A stretch of 64,000 nt of DNA from Candidatus Endomicrobiellum guadaloupense (GCA_031278895.1 JAITJN010000037.1:1-64000); one strand, 5' to 3'; shown: positions 10,901 through 20,334, counted from the stretch's first letter. The notes: generated from the sequence alone by a model not told the origin. Made by a program: numbers and translations.

Positions 10901-13212
10901 CATTAGGCGATGTTATAATATTTAGAGCAGGTGGGAATGATGATAATTATTTTGAATATAGAGTTGCTGTAACAAATGATGCGTGTTGGCAAGATTGGAA
11001 CTTAATTGTAATAAACCAAAATGCTATTGGCACAAATGCATATTGGTCAACATCAGATCCAAATGCTGAAATTATTGTACATGGAAACCCATCTTTAGAT
11101 ACAATTTCGCAGTTTGTTATTGGTGTGGAATCTTCTGATATAGGAAATAAACGTCAAGTATGGTTCAATGAGATACATGTTACCGGGACTAAACTCACAA
11201 ATGGTTCTGGTTGGAAATCCGGAGGAGATTTACAGTGGAGAGGCAATGATGTATTAGGAACTATAACCGTTGGGGCTTCTAAAAAAACAATTGATAGAGA
11301 TTTCCGTAATATTACTGCTGGGGTCTATAATAGAGACTTCACTGAAGAAAATGCTTATTTTGATTTTGAAGGTTTAAAAACCAATAGCCCTGCAAAAATA
11401 TTTCCTTTAAAAACAGGAATCTCTAGGGTAGAGACAATAACTCCAAGAGTTTCAGAAAATAAGTCAAACTTGGTTTCTTTAAATGAGGATGGTCGTGTTA
11501 TAAAGTATTGCGGATATGCTGAAACTGATTTAAGACCAGGAATAAGGTTTCCAAAAATTGGATTAAAGTATGATCGTTCTATTATAGACACGTCAAAAAT
11601 TAAACGTTTAGAAGACAAAGAAACTTTATCAGGAGCGTTTGTTTATAATGTCCCTGTCAATCTTATAATATTTCCAGTGAACATATCTGCAGATGCAAAA
11701 ACTTCAAGATCATATTTTAAAATTTACCCTGAAATTCCTATAGAAGTATCAAAAGAATTTTTAGGAGTAGACAAAATAAGGCAATATTTAGATATTTCTA
11801 ATTACCATACTTTAGAACAATCAAACATACTAGCGTTGAAATGTCCTTTTAAATTTACGAAAGGTATTACTTTTTCTCCTGGATATACAATAAACATAGT
11901 AAGGGAAAAAAATAGAGATTTCCCAATAGGAATTGAATACGATAAATCTTTAAACCAAGGTGTGGGTGCAAGTCTTGTCTTGGGTCTTGCAGATTGGTTT
12001 TCTCCTGCACTTACATATAGTATTAATACTAAAGAGAATTATAATGTTCGTACAAGTACTAATTCAGAAACTCTTATTATACCTGGGCAAAAGAAGTATA
12101 TAGAAAGGAATGGTATTGGAGAAGTTTCTTGGAATTTAAATGTTTATGACATTACTTCTTTTAGGCTTTTAAAAACTTTATCATTTTCATCTTACTATAA
12201 ACTTCAAGATTTAGATTCTTATGACAATGTTGACAAAAATTTTAAATCAATAGGCTGGACAAGTAAAAAACTTTGGGTAAGAGACAATCCTCTTATGGAT
12301 ATACAACCTTTTTATTCGTCAAATACTTATACTGTTAAAACAATTTTAAATAGAAATGATATTCGTTTTACAGGAAAATATATGCCTTTTGAAGCATTTT
12401 CTTTTAGAGGATTTTTTGCCCCATTAAATTCTCTAAGCGCAAACTGCACTTATACTCAAGGAAACGAAAAATCTTACAAAACAGGCACAAACAATAAAAT
12501 ATGTACAATAATATGGCCTGATATTATTCTTGGAATATCAAATGTTGATAAGTTTTTTTACCAAATGCATATTTTTGACGATACTCAACTCAATTTAAAA
12601 TATAACAATAAAAGTGTAGTGGCTTACAATGTTTCTTATATTGATAGTATTATGAGAGGATTGGATTACAGATTTAAATTCTTAAAGATTTTTGATTTAT
12701 ATCTTGCTTTAGAAAATACAAAGTCTGAAGAATTATCTTATAGTACTTTGAAAACTTTGTTTGATTCTTGTGCAAATAAACATGTATTTCAGAGTGCTCT
12801 AGGTCTAGGGCGATGGCGATTTAGTTTAAGATATGAAAATGAGGAGCGTTGGCAAAAAAATGCTTCAGGAAAATATTCGTCAAATGTTTGCAAACATTCT
12901 TATGTTGGTCAGATAAATGCGGATTTGCTTTTTACATCTGGAATAAGACTTCCTTTAATAGCAAAAGCAATCCCTTTGAAAAACAGAATGATATTCATTT
13001 CAAATTTAAAGTATATAGACCAAAAGTCAGATGTTAATGTTGAAAAGGATAATAATATAAATTATGGGATTGCTGCTAATGCCGATTACGAAATATCAAA
13101 ATATTTTAGATTTATTGCTGGATTAAGTTATGACAGATTTGAATTTAGATACAACAATGATTTAAATTATTACGACTTTACAGTTATAGCTAGACTGACA
13201 ATACAATTTTAG
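7927..13212 (+). CDS. Giant SprA-like outer-membrane/cell-surface protein (1761 aa)
   Basis: Signal peptide. Repeated SprA-type modules such as 'LRPGIVPRSEKIIVDGNTLKNGDDYIIDYDIGILTIKNDEVIKENSVMDVSYDYSIF' and 'GEALDLSKYESLRFMVYAKPE...GDVIIFRAGGNDDNYFEYRVAV...WQDWNLIVINQ'. C-terminal alternating beta-strand pattern ending in aromatic F. Confidence 0.7.
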   Translation: MIAKNFKALVLILSLSLFINSAGFAEYKSYATKYSVLGSSQKEIYSQFDEYDIFHDIESTEPSGTIISQDKEELPESVQEIAGQEILNYFNDKKYSTMEYSHKSWLEKDKRYERSPNTDLKNQSLPLPITADLPFDSNLSLSGRKLIGFSHTSRVYNKEEAGKRKNNSTFKMEQELQMKVLGSIGERLNVNIDYDDTVDKKDISLIYKGKRGELVKEAAFGDISICMPATEFTGYKKELFGLKVDTEYKGFGLNGFFSKTKGLSEVKRFTGSTQLERKIIADTAYVKLKYYSLLANGEVRTIKNGSVKVYIDYQKNDPKYNFSYPTGVLLTDINNTARFNYTGNFVTLVQGQDFIVDYTTGMLGFKTTLVGNYVVAVSYDFSDGTSLPDPAIIKDENNTAGITTELKTVYDLGNLKIVRDNGRGNFLLEIKYLNDSVPVIIDGGIPVASYPSDITVDFENGYFKLNNRLHNSLYSSGEHKYNFLTEYQYTIKILNLRPGIVPRSEKIIVDGNTLKNGDDYIIDYDIGILTIKNDEVIKENSVMDVSYDYSIFGAGNETSLVGANTRFKVIDNFSVGASIIHNFTAKGKELPDIKNTPTNLTISECDAKITDLDIDLLNMSLNGGVEYALSSYNSNTAGKALIDSMDNSVREDMANMLEENWFHSATGYPTVRRNLRDLSWRSYEINLRDIDPFLEINDGERQIVLDVDYDVRVSSEIAFSQKLCSGWEGIDYSKKLYVDIWINDPNSYSHDVVIEYASCINEDSDGCGELDTEDTDNTGILSPWKDTGRPYHNRDGTVSLIGAYNGKLDTEDINGNGILDMEDEVAESFSLSDPSVTVINTNPNGWRQLRIPIDINNNNRDIWRNIRILRVKICQTRGLTGNQGRLSIGKISISGNRWEKAGLNLNDFNISSIGRFDVNYKSLINNRYYLDLYGIENTVKKDERALKIEYTALGSQEQFLAKSVYLGEALDLSKYESLRFMVYAKPENEYAALGDVIIFRAGGNDDNYFEYRVAVTNDACWQDWNLIVINQNAIGTNAYWSTSDPNAEIIVHGNPSLDTISQFVIGVESSDIGNKRQVWFNEIHVTGTKLTNGSGWKSGGDLQWRGNDVLGTITVGASKKTIDRDFRNITAGVYNRDFTEENAYFDFEGLKTNSPAKIFPLKTGISRVETITPRVSENKSNLVSLNEDGRVIKYCGYAETDLRPGIRFPKIGLKYDRSIIDTSKIKRLEDKETLSGAFVYNVPVNLIIFPVNISADAKTSRSYFKIYPEIPIEVSKEFLGVDKIRQYLDISNYHTLEQSNILALKCPFKFTKGITFSPGYTINIVREKNRDFPIGIEYDKSLNQGVGASLVLGLADWFSPALTYSINTKENYNVRTSTNSETLIIPGQKKYIERNGIGEVSWNLNVYDITSFRLLKTLSFSSYYKLQDLDSYDNVDKNFKSIGWTSKKLWVRDNPLMDIQPFYSSNTYTVKTILNRNDIRFTGKYMPFEAFSFRGFFAPLNSLSANCTYTQGNEKSYKTGTNNKICTIIWPDIILGISNVDKFFYQMHIFDDTQLNLKYNNKSVVAYNVSYIDSIMRGLDYRFKFLKIFDLYLALENTKSEELSYSTLKTLFDSCANKHVFQSALGLGRWRFSLRYENEERWQKNASGKYSSNVCKHSYVGQINADLLFTSGIRLPLIAKAIPLKNRMIFISNLKYIDQKSDVNVEKDNNINYGIAANADYEISKYFRFIAGLSYDRFEFRYNNDLNYYDFTVIARLTIQF

Positions 13213-13224
13213 AGAGTTTTAGAT

Positions 13225-13941
13225 ATGAAAAAAGTTTTCCTAGATATCGTAAATTTATTTTATCCAGTTACATGTTCATTATGTGGAGAAGACTTAAACC
13301 CCATATTTCAAACTAATATATGTAATAGGTGTAGAAATTCTTTTAATTTAATAACAGGAAATATTTGTCAAAAATGTGGTGTTCCTTTACAAAGTGAAGG
13401 TAAATTCTGTTATATATGTAAAACAAGACCTAAAGAATATATATTTGATGAAATGCGCTCTGTTTATGAATACAAAGGTTCTATAAGAAAGCTGATTTTA
13501 AAGTTTAAATATTCTAATAGATCTTTTTTAGCAAAAGATTTTGCTAAAGAGATGTATAAAACAATACAAAACAATAATTTTTATAAAGAAACAGATTTTA
13601 TTATACCAGTTCCTTTAAATGTAATTAGAAGAGTAAAAAGAGGTTACAATCAGGCAGCTTTGCTTGCAAACGAATTATCAGCTAAAGCAGATATTACTGT
13701 ATTAAAAGATGTTCTGTTTAGAAAAAAAATAACAAAACCTCAGTTTAAATTATCAAAGACTGAACGCTTTGAAAATATAAAAAATTCTTTTTTTGTAAAA
13801 AATAGAAAAATTATAGCAGGTAAAAATATATTGTTAGTAGATGATATAGTTACAACTGCTTCAACTATTTGTGCATGTTCATCTGTTTTAAAATCTTGTG
13901 GTGCAAGTAAAGTTTTTATATTAACATTATCAAGAGATTAA
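13225..13941 (+). CDS. ComF family phosphoribosyltransferase
   Basis: N-terminal double zinc ribbon (CSLCGEDL...CNRC...CQKCGVPL...CYIC). PRTase motif 'GKNILLVDDIVTTASTICACSSVLKSCGASKVFILTLSR'. Confidence 0.92.
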   Translation: MKKVFLDIVNLFYPVTCSLCGEDLNPIFQTNICNRCRNSFNLITGNICQKCGVPLQSEGKFCYICKTRPKEYIFDEMRSVYEYKGSIRKLILKFKYSNRSFLAKDFAKEMYKTIQNNNFYKETDFIIPVPLNVIRRVKRGYNQAALLANELSAKADITVLKDVLFRKKITKPQFKLSKTERFENIKNSFFVKNRKIIAGKNILLVDDIVTTASTICACSSVLKSCGASKVFILTLSRD

Positions 13942-13962
13942 CTTGTTAAGGTAAATGCAAAA

Positions 13963-13984
13963 ATGGAAAGGCATGCCTTTCCAT
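13963..13984. repeat. Perfect 22-bp palindrome
   Basis: ATGGAAAGGCATGCCTTTCCAT reads identically on both strands. Located 22 bp after the comF stop. Confidence 0.9.
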
Positions 13985-14160
13985 CACTAAATCGTGTGGG
14001 AAATGCATTATTAAATCCAGAAGGTATACAAATTTAATTAATAAAATGAGACCACTCTAAAAGTTCACTTTTTGTTGCTTAAGTTTTCCATATAATTTAT
14101 TATATCATTATTATATCAATTAAGTAGAGAAATAAGTTAAAATACAAAATAGGTAAGAGA

Positions 14161-14965
14161 TGAAAAAATTTAAGTATTTATTGATTTTGCTGTTATGTGC
14201 AGTATGTTTAAATGCTTGTGATATGGCTGGAAGCAAAGAATTAGTTATAGAAATTATCATATAAATCCTTTATCTGATAGTGAAGTAGAGGATGCTCTTA
14301 AAAACCTTCTTGTAGAGATACTAAACTGCTATAGTTTTTTGAATATTAATGATGATATTTCTTCTATTAGAAGATCCATATTTACCGCGTCTGTAAGCAA
14401 CCTAGATGTGGAACGTTTAAATCGTATTAGAGGAGCATTATTGGCTCCACCTCCAATACAGGATGATAGATGTTACAATATGGTTGCAGAACTTGTTAGA
14501 ATCAATGAAATTCACATTGATGAGAGTGATATTTATCCTGTTGCATCTGCGATTAGTCGCATGTGTAGTTGTCTTAATGAGCATCTTGAGATAAATCTTT
14601 ATACAATATATACTCTTGCTAATACTACAGGTTTGTTTTTTGATCTTGGAGTTATTAAATAGAATATAACAACTGGTATTATTAATTTAAGGACTCTTAA
14701 TGTTCAACTAAATAGAGCTGCTGAAATAATAGAGCATATAAATTCCCTTCATATTGGTGCTGACATGTCAAACACATATAAAAGTATATTATTTTGTAAA
14801 AAAATAGTTGTTGCCTTATGCAATGGAGATCGTAATAATCTTAATCTTTTTACTAGACAACTTAGAGATAACGATATAGATATAATTGGAGATATTGCTA
14901 ATGTATTAAACAATGATGAGCGTGAGCAGTTAGCAGAAGCACTTACAAACCTCCTCTCAAAATAA
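14161..14965 (+). pseudogene. Decayed lipoprotein gene
   Basis: Starts with lipoprotein signal 'MKKFKYLLILLLCAVCLNACDMAGSKE'. The frame then shifts (~14240) into 'RNYHINPLSDSEVEDALKNLLVEILNCYSFLNINDD...' (ORF 14339..14662), has an in-frame TAG at 14660 and continues in the same frame into ORF 14765..14965. Confidence 0.7.
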
Positions 14966-15072
14966 GTTTTTTTCATTTTATCTCATATAAAATTAGACAA
15001 CTGCATAAATTTTTTGTAAACTCTCGTCAATCTTAGCTTTTCAATAACTTAAATTAAAGAAATCAGGACATA

Positions 15073-15615
15073 ATGATTTGCTTAAAGTTTGTTAAACAAT
15101 CAAGGGGACAAGCTCTTGTTGAAGCAGCTTTAGTTACCCCATTGCTTATTATTTTTCTTTTTGGAGTTTTGTGGTTTGCCAGTATAATCCTTACTTGGCA
15201 ACAATTAACATCTGCTGCTCGTTATGGAGCTGATATGCTTGCCTACACGCCTTTTAGCGTAAAATATATAGAAGATGATATAAGAGATTATCTATGTGCT
15301 AAAAATACAATAGGAAGAATCATTGATCCAAAAAGACTCAGCATAAGAATTGAAGCAAATGATTATATTCCTATAAAATTTGATTTTGATATCACAAACA
15401 TTTCTAGGTTTGCAGCTTTAAATCCTTTAAATATGTTCAACTCATTAAAATCTTTTGCTCCTGGAGCTGCTAAAAAATCTTTTGTTGAAATAAAATATTC
15501 TCATAAAATTCCAAGAATACTTAAAATAATTGGAAACGACAGCATAAAAATAACAGCTTGCGCGTCAGTTTTGTCTGGGACTGGAAGTATCGCAGATTTA
15601 CGAAGGCAAAAATAA
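15073..15615 (+). CDS. TadE-like pseudopilin/pilus assembly protein
   Basis: 'SRGQALVEAALVTPLLIIFLFGVLWFASIILTWQQLTSAARYGADML' N-terminal TadE/TadG-like segment. Confidence 0.85.
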   Translation: MICLKFVKQSRGQALVEAALVTPLLIIFLFGVLWFASIILTWQQLTSAARYGADMLAYTPFSVKYIEDDIRDYLCAKNTIGRIIDPKRLSIRIEANDYIPIKFDFDITNISRFAALNPLNMFNSLKSFAPGAAKKSFVEIKYSHKIPRILKIIGNDSIKITACASVLSGTGSIADLRRQK

Positions 15616-15635
15616 ACTTAAATAGGGGCGAAACT

Positions 15636-15806
15636 ATGAACTTTGGCTGGATTAAAAAAAACAAAGGGCAGGGAATGGTTGAGTATATTCTTATCATAGC
15701 TGTTGTTGTGGGTATAGTTTTTGTTGCATATAAGACTTTAGGGAAAAAAGTTAAATCCCAATTTGAGAAAGCTACTAAAACAATTCAATCAGCAGATAAA
15801 GTATAG
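15636..15806 (+). CDS. Flp-type pilin
   Basis: 57-aa product 'MNFGWIKKNKGQGMVEYILIIAVVVGIVFVAYKTLGKKVKSQFEKATKTIQSADKV', with G/QGMVEY prepilin cleavage context. Confidence 0.9.
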   Translation: MNFGWIKKNKGQGMVEYILIIAVVVGIVFVAYKTLGKKVKSQFEKATKTIQSADKV

Positions 15807-15810
15807 TCTT

Positions 15811-16647
15811 ATGAAAAGGTCTATAATAATTGCTTTAATCTGCGCGATAATTTGTGGAGTGTTAGCCTATTTGTTTTTGTCAGATTTAGAAATTAAATAT
15901 AAATCTGCGACTGATCCTATTAAGGTTGTTGTTGCATGTCAAAGAATACCCCAAGGAATTTTAATAGAATCTAACATGCTTATTGAAAAAATAATACCTA
16001 AAGAGTACATGCAGCCGAAAGCTTTTCAAAGTTTAAGTGATTTGTTTAGAGAAGATGGTTCTGCTATTTATATATCTTTAAATACAATTGAAGAAAATGA
16101 ACAAATACTTTCCACAAAAGTTTCAAAAACTAATCAAGATACTGGCATAAGTAATTTAATTCCAGATACTAAAAAGGCTCTATCAGTATCTTTTGACGGC
16201 GAGTCTTTAGGTATTCTTACTCCTGGCAATAGAATAGATATTTATGCTATAATTGAATACCTTGATAATGGCAAAGAATTGCAAGATATAGTATTTTCTG
16301 TAGCACAAAATGTTTTGGTTCTAGCTGTTGGAGAGAGCTGCATAGGGGCTGTCAAAAAATCTGATCAAGAAGATGAAGATGTAGCTAATTTAAACTCTGT
16401 AACCGTCGCTGTATCTGTAGAAGAAACTCAAAAAATCCTTATAGCGTGCGAAAAAGGACGCTTAAAATATGTAGTAAGACCTGCCGGTGACTTAGAAATA
16501 TCTGATATAAAACCTTTAAAACTTTCGTCAATGATAAAAGATATTTCAAAAATATCTCCAAATTACACAAGAGATTTAAAGACAGCAAACCAAAGAGAAG
16601 TTTTAGAAATAATAAACAAATACACAAACATAAACAAACAAAAATAG
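15811..16647 (+). CDS. Flp pilus assembly protein CpaB/RcpC
   Basis: 'MKRSIIIALICAIICGVLAYLF...VVVACQRIPQGILIESNMLIEKIIPKEYMQPKAF' SAF-domain; 'KALSVSFDGESLGILTPGNRIDIYAII'. Confidence 0.88.
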   Translation: MKRSIIIALICAIICGVLAYLFLSDLEIKYKSATDPIKVVVACQRIPQGILIESNMLIEKIIPKEYMQPKAFQSLSDLFREDGSAIYISLNTIEENEQILSTKVSKTNQDTGISNLIPDTKKALSVSFDGESLGILTPGNRIDIYAIIEYLDNGKELQDIVFSVAQNVLVLAVGESCIGAVKKSDQEDEDVANLNSVTVAVSVEETQKILIACEKGRLKYVVRPAGDLEISDIKPLKLSSMIKDISKISPNYTRDLKTANQREVLEIINKYTNINKQK

Positions 16648-16655
16648 AGGTTTAG

Positions 16656-18650
16656 ATGTTTGCAATAGCGTCAAGCTGTAGTTTGCTGCAGAGAGATTTA
16701 CTAGCTTATGGATTTTCTTGTGTGACGATAAGTAAAAAAGAATCTTGTATTATTTTGGACTTATCCATTCCTGATCCGAATCCTTTTTGGTCTTTTTATG
16801 GGAATGAGGTTAAGTACATAGAAGATATCTTGCCAGTTTTATCTGGGGCTAATGCTAAAATTTTGAGGGAATATCTAACTCCTTTCGGATTAAATTCTAT
16901 TCTTGGCTTTAGAAATATTAAGTTGAAAGATGCAGATATTGGTAGAGTTTTATACTTAATATCATCTCTTAAAGAAAGTTTTAAATATATTTTTGTTGTT
17001 TTCCCAGATGATATAAGTGAAAATCTTCTAGCTCTCATACAAGAAACAGAGTGTATTCTGCTTCCATACACATCAGATGCGATATCTGTAAAAAATGCAA
17101 AATTTATTTTAAATCAATATTCTTCACTAATTCATGAATTAAATTTTGTTTCTTTAAAGCTTAATACAGGATATATTATTAATTTCGATAATAGTTTGCG
17201 AAAATCAAAATTTTTCAAAGATGGCATTGAGTCGAAGTTTGACTTTCATATCCAAGAGCAGATATTATCTACACAGTTTTCTTATAAAGATAAATCTAAT
17301 AGTTATGTTTTAGCTTTATATAAGACACTGGACATTCTTGATGGTTTACGACGAGAAAGAGAAGGGAATTTATTGTCAAACAATTATTATCAAAATGAGA
17401 ATTCTTATAGGGAATTGAGAGATGATATTCACAAAGCTCTTGTAGAAGAAATGAAAGAATATGTCAATGAAGTTGATAGCTCTAAACTAAAACAGATATC
17501 AAAAGATAAGATAAGTGAAATTTTAGATAGAAGACATCTTGTTTTGCCAAAAGATATTTCAGAAATACTATACAAAGAACTTTGCAATGATATTGCTGGT
17601 CTAGGAGTATTGGAAGATTTTATAGAAGATCCTTCTGTTACAGAAATAATGGTTAATGGGTACAAAGATATATATATTGAAAGAGATGGAAAAATAATAA
17701 AAACAAATGTTTCTTTCCCAGATGAAGAGCATTTAAAAACGATTATAGATAGAATAGTCTCCAGAATTGGTAGACATATTGATGATTCTTCGCCAATAGT
17801 TGATGCAAGACTTAAAGATGGTTCTCGTGTTAATGCTGTTATAAAGCCCATATCCTTGGACGGATCTGTAGTTACGATAAGAAAATTTTTAAAAAATAAA
17901 ATTTCAATTGAATCTTTAATTTGTTCAGGCAGTCTAAATGAACATATGCTTGAATTTTTAAAAACAGCTGTCTTATTAAAAAAAAATATAATAGTCTCAG
18001 GTGGCACTGGAACAGGCAAAACAACACTTTTAAACGCCATATCTTCATTTATTCCAAAAGATGAAAGACTTATCACTATCGAAGATTCTGCTGAATTACA
18101 GCTTCAACAAGAACATGTTGTAAGGCTTGAAAGCAGATCAAAATCAACTGAAGGGATGGGAGAAGTTAGTATTAGGAAACTTGTTGTAAACGCTTTAAGA
18201 ATGCGTCCTGATAGAATAATTGTTGGCGAGTGCCGTTCATGCGAAGCTATTGATATGATTCAGGCAATGTCTACTGGACATGAAGGGAGTCTCACTACAT
18301 TGCATGCTAATTCTCCTTATGATGCTATTTCAAGACTTACTACTATGGTTTTGATGTCTGGTATAGATTTGCCTGAAAAGTCTATTATCTCTCAAATAGT
18401 ATCAGCAATAAACATTATAGTTCAATTAAGTCGTTATTGTGATGGTTCAAGAAAAATATCCTCAATATCTGTAATAAATAAGACAAATGATGATAAATTA
18501 TATGAAATTAAGCCTATTTTTCAGTTTGATTTAAAAGGTTTTGATGATGGTGTTCAAAAAGGTGGATTTAGTTTTACAGGTTTTATTCCAGATTTTATAC
18601 AAAATGCATTTCAAAGGGGAATAACTATAAATGATGAGATATTTAAATGA
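16656..18650 (+). CDS. TadA/CpaF secretion ATPase with N-terminal TadZ/CpaE-like degenerate domain
   Basis: C-terminal part: 'VTEIMVNGYKDIYIERDGKI', Walker A 'VSGGTGTGKTTLLNAI', 'IVGECRSCEAIDMIQAMSTGHEGSLTTLHANSP'. N-terminal ~235 aa: 'CIILDLSIPDPN...KYIFVVFPDDISENLLALIQETECILLPYTSDAISVKNAKFIL' resembles TadZ/MinD-like proteins without a P-loop. Confidence 0.88.
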   Translation: MFAIASSCSLLQRDLLAYGFSCVTISKKESCIILDLSIPDPNPFWSFYGNEVKYIEDILPVLSGANAKILREYLTPFGLNSILGFRNIKLKDADIGRVLYLISSLKESFKYIFVVFPDDISENLLALIQETECILLPYTSDAISVKNAKFILNQYSSLIHELNFVSLKLNTGYIINFDNSLRKSKFFKDGIESKFDFHIQEQILSTQFSYKDKSNSYVLALYKTLDILDGLRREREGNLLSNNYYQNENSYRELRDDIHKALVEEMKEYVNEVDSSKLKQISKDKISEILDRRHLVLPKDISEILYKELCNDIAGLGVLEDFIEDPSVTEIMVNGYKDIYIERDGKIIKTNVSFPDEEHLKTIIDRIVSRIGRHIDDSSPIVDARLKDGSRVNAVIKPISLDGSVVTIRKFLKNKISIESLICSGSLNEHMLEFLKTAVLLKKNIIVSGGTGTGKTTLLNAISSFIPKDERLITIEDSAELQLQQEHVVRLESRSKSTEGMGEVSIRKLVVNALRMRPDRIIVGECRSCEAIDMIQAMSTGHEGSLTTLHANSPYDAISRLTTMVLMSGIDLPEKSIISQIVSAINIIVQLSRYCDGSRKISSISVINKTNDDKLYEIKPIFQFDLKGFDDGVQKGGFSFTGFIPDFIQNAFQRGITINDEIFK

Positions 18651-19453
18651 TAAAGATAATTCTCATTTTTTCTTTTGCCTTGTTTGTATTCTGTTTTGTA
18701 TTTTTTCTTATAAACAAATTTAAATTTAACATAAATAAAAAAGGAAATTTTGATTTAAAGAGACTGTCTCAAAATAAAAAAAGATTTTTAATTTCTTTTA
18801 TTATTTTTGTATGTGCTACTGTACTTTCTCAAAATATTATTTTTGCGTTAATTTTTTGTGTTTTGTATTGCTATTTTGATTGGTATATACAAGACAGAAA
18901 TAAGCGTAAAAGATTGGCATTAGCGGATCAGCAAGTTATGGAAGCTTTAAATATTATAAAGAATTTTGTTATATCAGGACAATCCTTACAAAATGCTTTT
19001 ATAGTAGCTAAAAATGAATTGAAATATCCTATAAAGAATGAATTTATAAAAATATCTGATAAGTTAGCTTTTGGGATGAATTTCGACAAAGTTTTAGAAG
19101 AGACATCCAAAGATGTTATTAGTAAAGAATTTAAGTTTATGATTGACGTAATCAGAGTGTCAAAAGATACAGGAGGAAGTTTAGGTAGTATTTTTGACAG
19201 GATATTAGATAGCGTAGTTCAAAGAACAAGCATTCAGTCACAAATAACAGCTTTAACAGCTCAAGGTAGAATGTCTGGAAATATTGTAAGCATAATCCCT
19301 TTTGTTGTTATATTTATTATGTATGCGATTGAACCGGAAATGATTGAATCTCTATTTGTTACATTGACTGGCAATATTTTGCTTTTAATTATAGTTGTTA
19401 TGGTTCTTAGCGGATCGTTTATTATAAGAAAGATGACAGAGATAGAGTTATGA
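18647..19453 (+). CDS. TadB-like inner membrane platform protein (GspF domain)
   Basis: 'ALNIIKNFVISGQSLQNAFIVAKNELKYPIKNEF...FMIDVIRVSKDTGGSLGSIFDRI' plus C-terminal TM helices. Position in tad operon. Confidence 0.85.
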   Translation: MIKIILIFSFALFVFCFVFFLINKFKFNINKKGNFDLKRLSQNKKRFLISFIIFVCATVLSQNIIFALIFCVLYCYFDWYIQDRNKRKRLALADQQVMEALNIIKNFVISGQSLQNAFIVAKNELKYPIKNEFIKISDKLAFGMNFDKVLEETSKDVISKEFKFMIDVIRVSKDTGGSLGSIFDRILDSVVQRTSIQSQITALTAQGRMSGNIVSIIPFVVIFIMYAIEPEMIESLFVTLTGNILLLIIVVMVLSGSFIIRKMTEIEL

Positions 19454-20334
19454 TGATGATGATAATATTATTATGTATTTTTTTATCAATTACAGTATTT
19501 TTCACTGCTTACTTTATACTTTTAAACTTAAATAAATTAGGACTTGCCATAAAAATTAGAAGTAATAAAAAAAGAAAGCCCGATACTTTTGCGGATGTCC
19601 ATTCTTTTTCTGTTATTGAAAGACTTGCTTATGCATTAGAGAAACTAAAACTTAAGAAGTTTGTTTATTTAATTGAAAGCAATGAAAAAATTTTACAATT
19701 ACTTGGAAAGAAATATAGAAATCTAAACCCATATAAATTTTTTGCAATACAAATACTATTCATGTTTGTAGGTATGTTATTTGGCGCACTTTTTATAAGT
19801 ATGAAGATATTAGTTATTCTTTCTATAGGATTAATATTTTTCTATTTACCTATTTTAAAGATTAAAGAAGAGTTAAAAAAAAGAAAAGAATCTATATTAA
19901 AACAATTACCTGAAATGTCGGAATTACTTTGTGTTATGCTTGAATCAGGACTAGATTTCTACGGAGCAAGTGAGAAAATTGGCTTAATCATAAAAGGACC
20001 TTTAATTGATGAGTTTAAATCTGCTTTAGCAAAAATTTCTCTAGGCTATGATAAAAAAAGAGCTTTAAATGAAATGGCTGAAAATACTGGGGTAGAATCT
20101 GTTTTTTATTTTGTTAGAACGATAAATACTGCTTTAGAGTCAGGAACGCAAATTTCAGATACTTTAAAACGAATGTCGCTTATGTTACGTAATGAAAAAT
20201 TTTCATATGCACAAAAAAAAGCTCAAGAATGTCCAATAAAAATGCTTATTCCATTGACTCTATTGATATTTCCTACTATTTTTATAGTTATATTTGGTCC
20301 AATTGCAATAAACTTTATTAAAGATGGCTTTTAG
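19450..20334 (+). CDS. TadC-like inner membrane platform protein (GspF domain)
   Basis: 'LPEMSELLCVMLESGLDFYGASEKIG...TALESGTQISDTLKRMSLMLRNEKFSYAQKKAQECPIKMLIPLTLLIFPTIFIVIFGP'. Confidence 0.88.
   Translation: MMMMIILLCIFLSITVFFTAYFILLNLNKLGLAIKIRSNKKRKPDTFADVHSFSVIERLAYALEKLKLKKFVYLIESNEKILQLLGKKYRNLNPYKFFAIQILFMFVGMLFGALFISMKILVILSIGLIFFYLPILKIKEELKKRKESILKQLPEMSELLCVMLESGLDFYGASEKIGLIIKGPLIDEFKSALAKISLGYDKKRALNEMAENTGVESVFYFVRTINTALESGTQISDTLKRMSLMLRNEKFSYAQKKAQECPIKMLIPLTLLIFPTIFIVIFGPIAINFIKDGF

Noticed and set aside
17429-18076. 215-aa minus-strand ORF opposite tadA
   Set aside because: Antisense shadow of the well-conserved TadA coding frame; low-complexity Ser/Ile/Phe-rich translation with no family resemblance. 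The same applies to most other antisense ORFs in the track (for example 502..816, 29501..29980, 38194..38823, 55533..55994).
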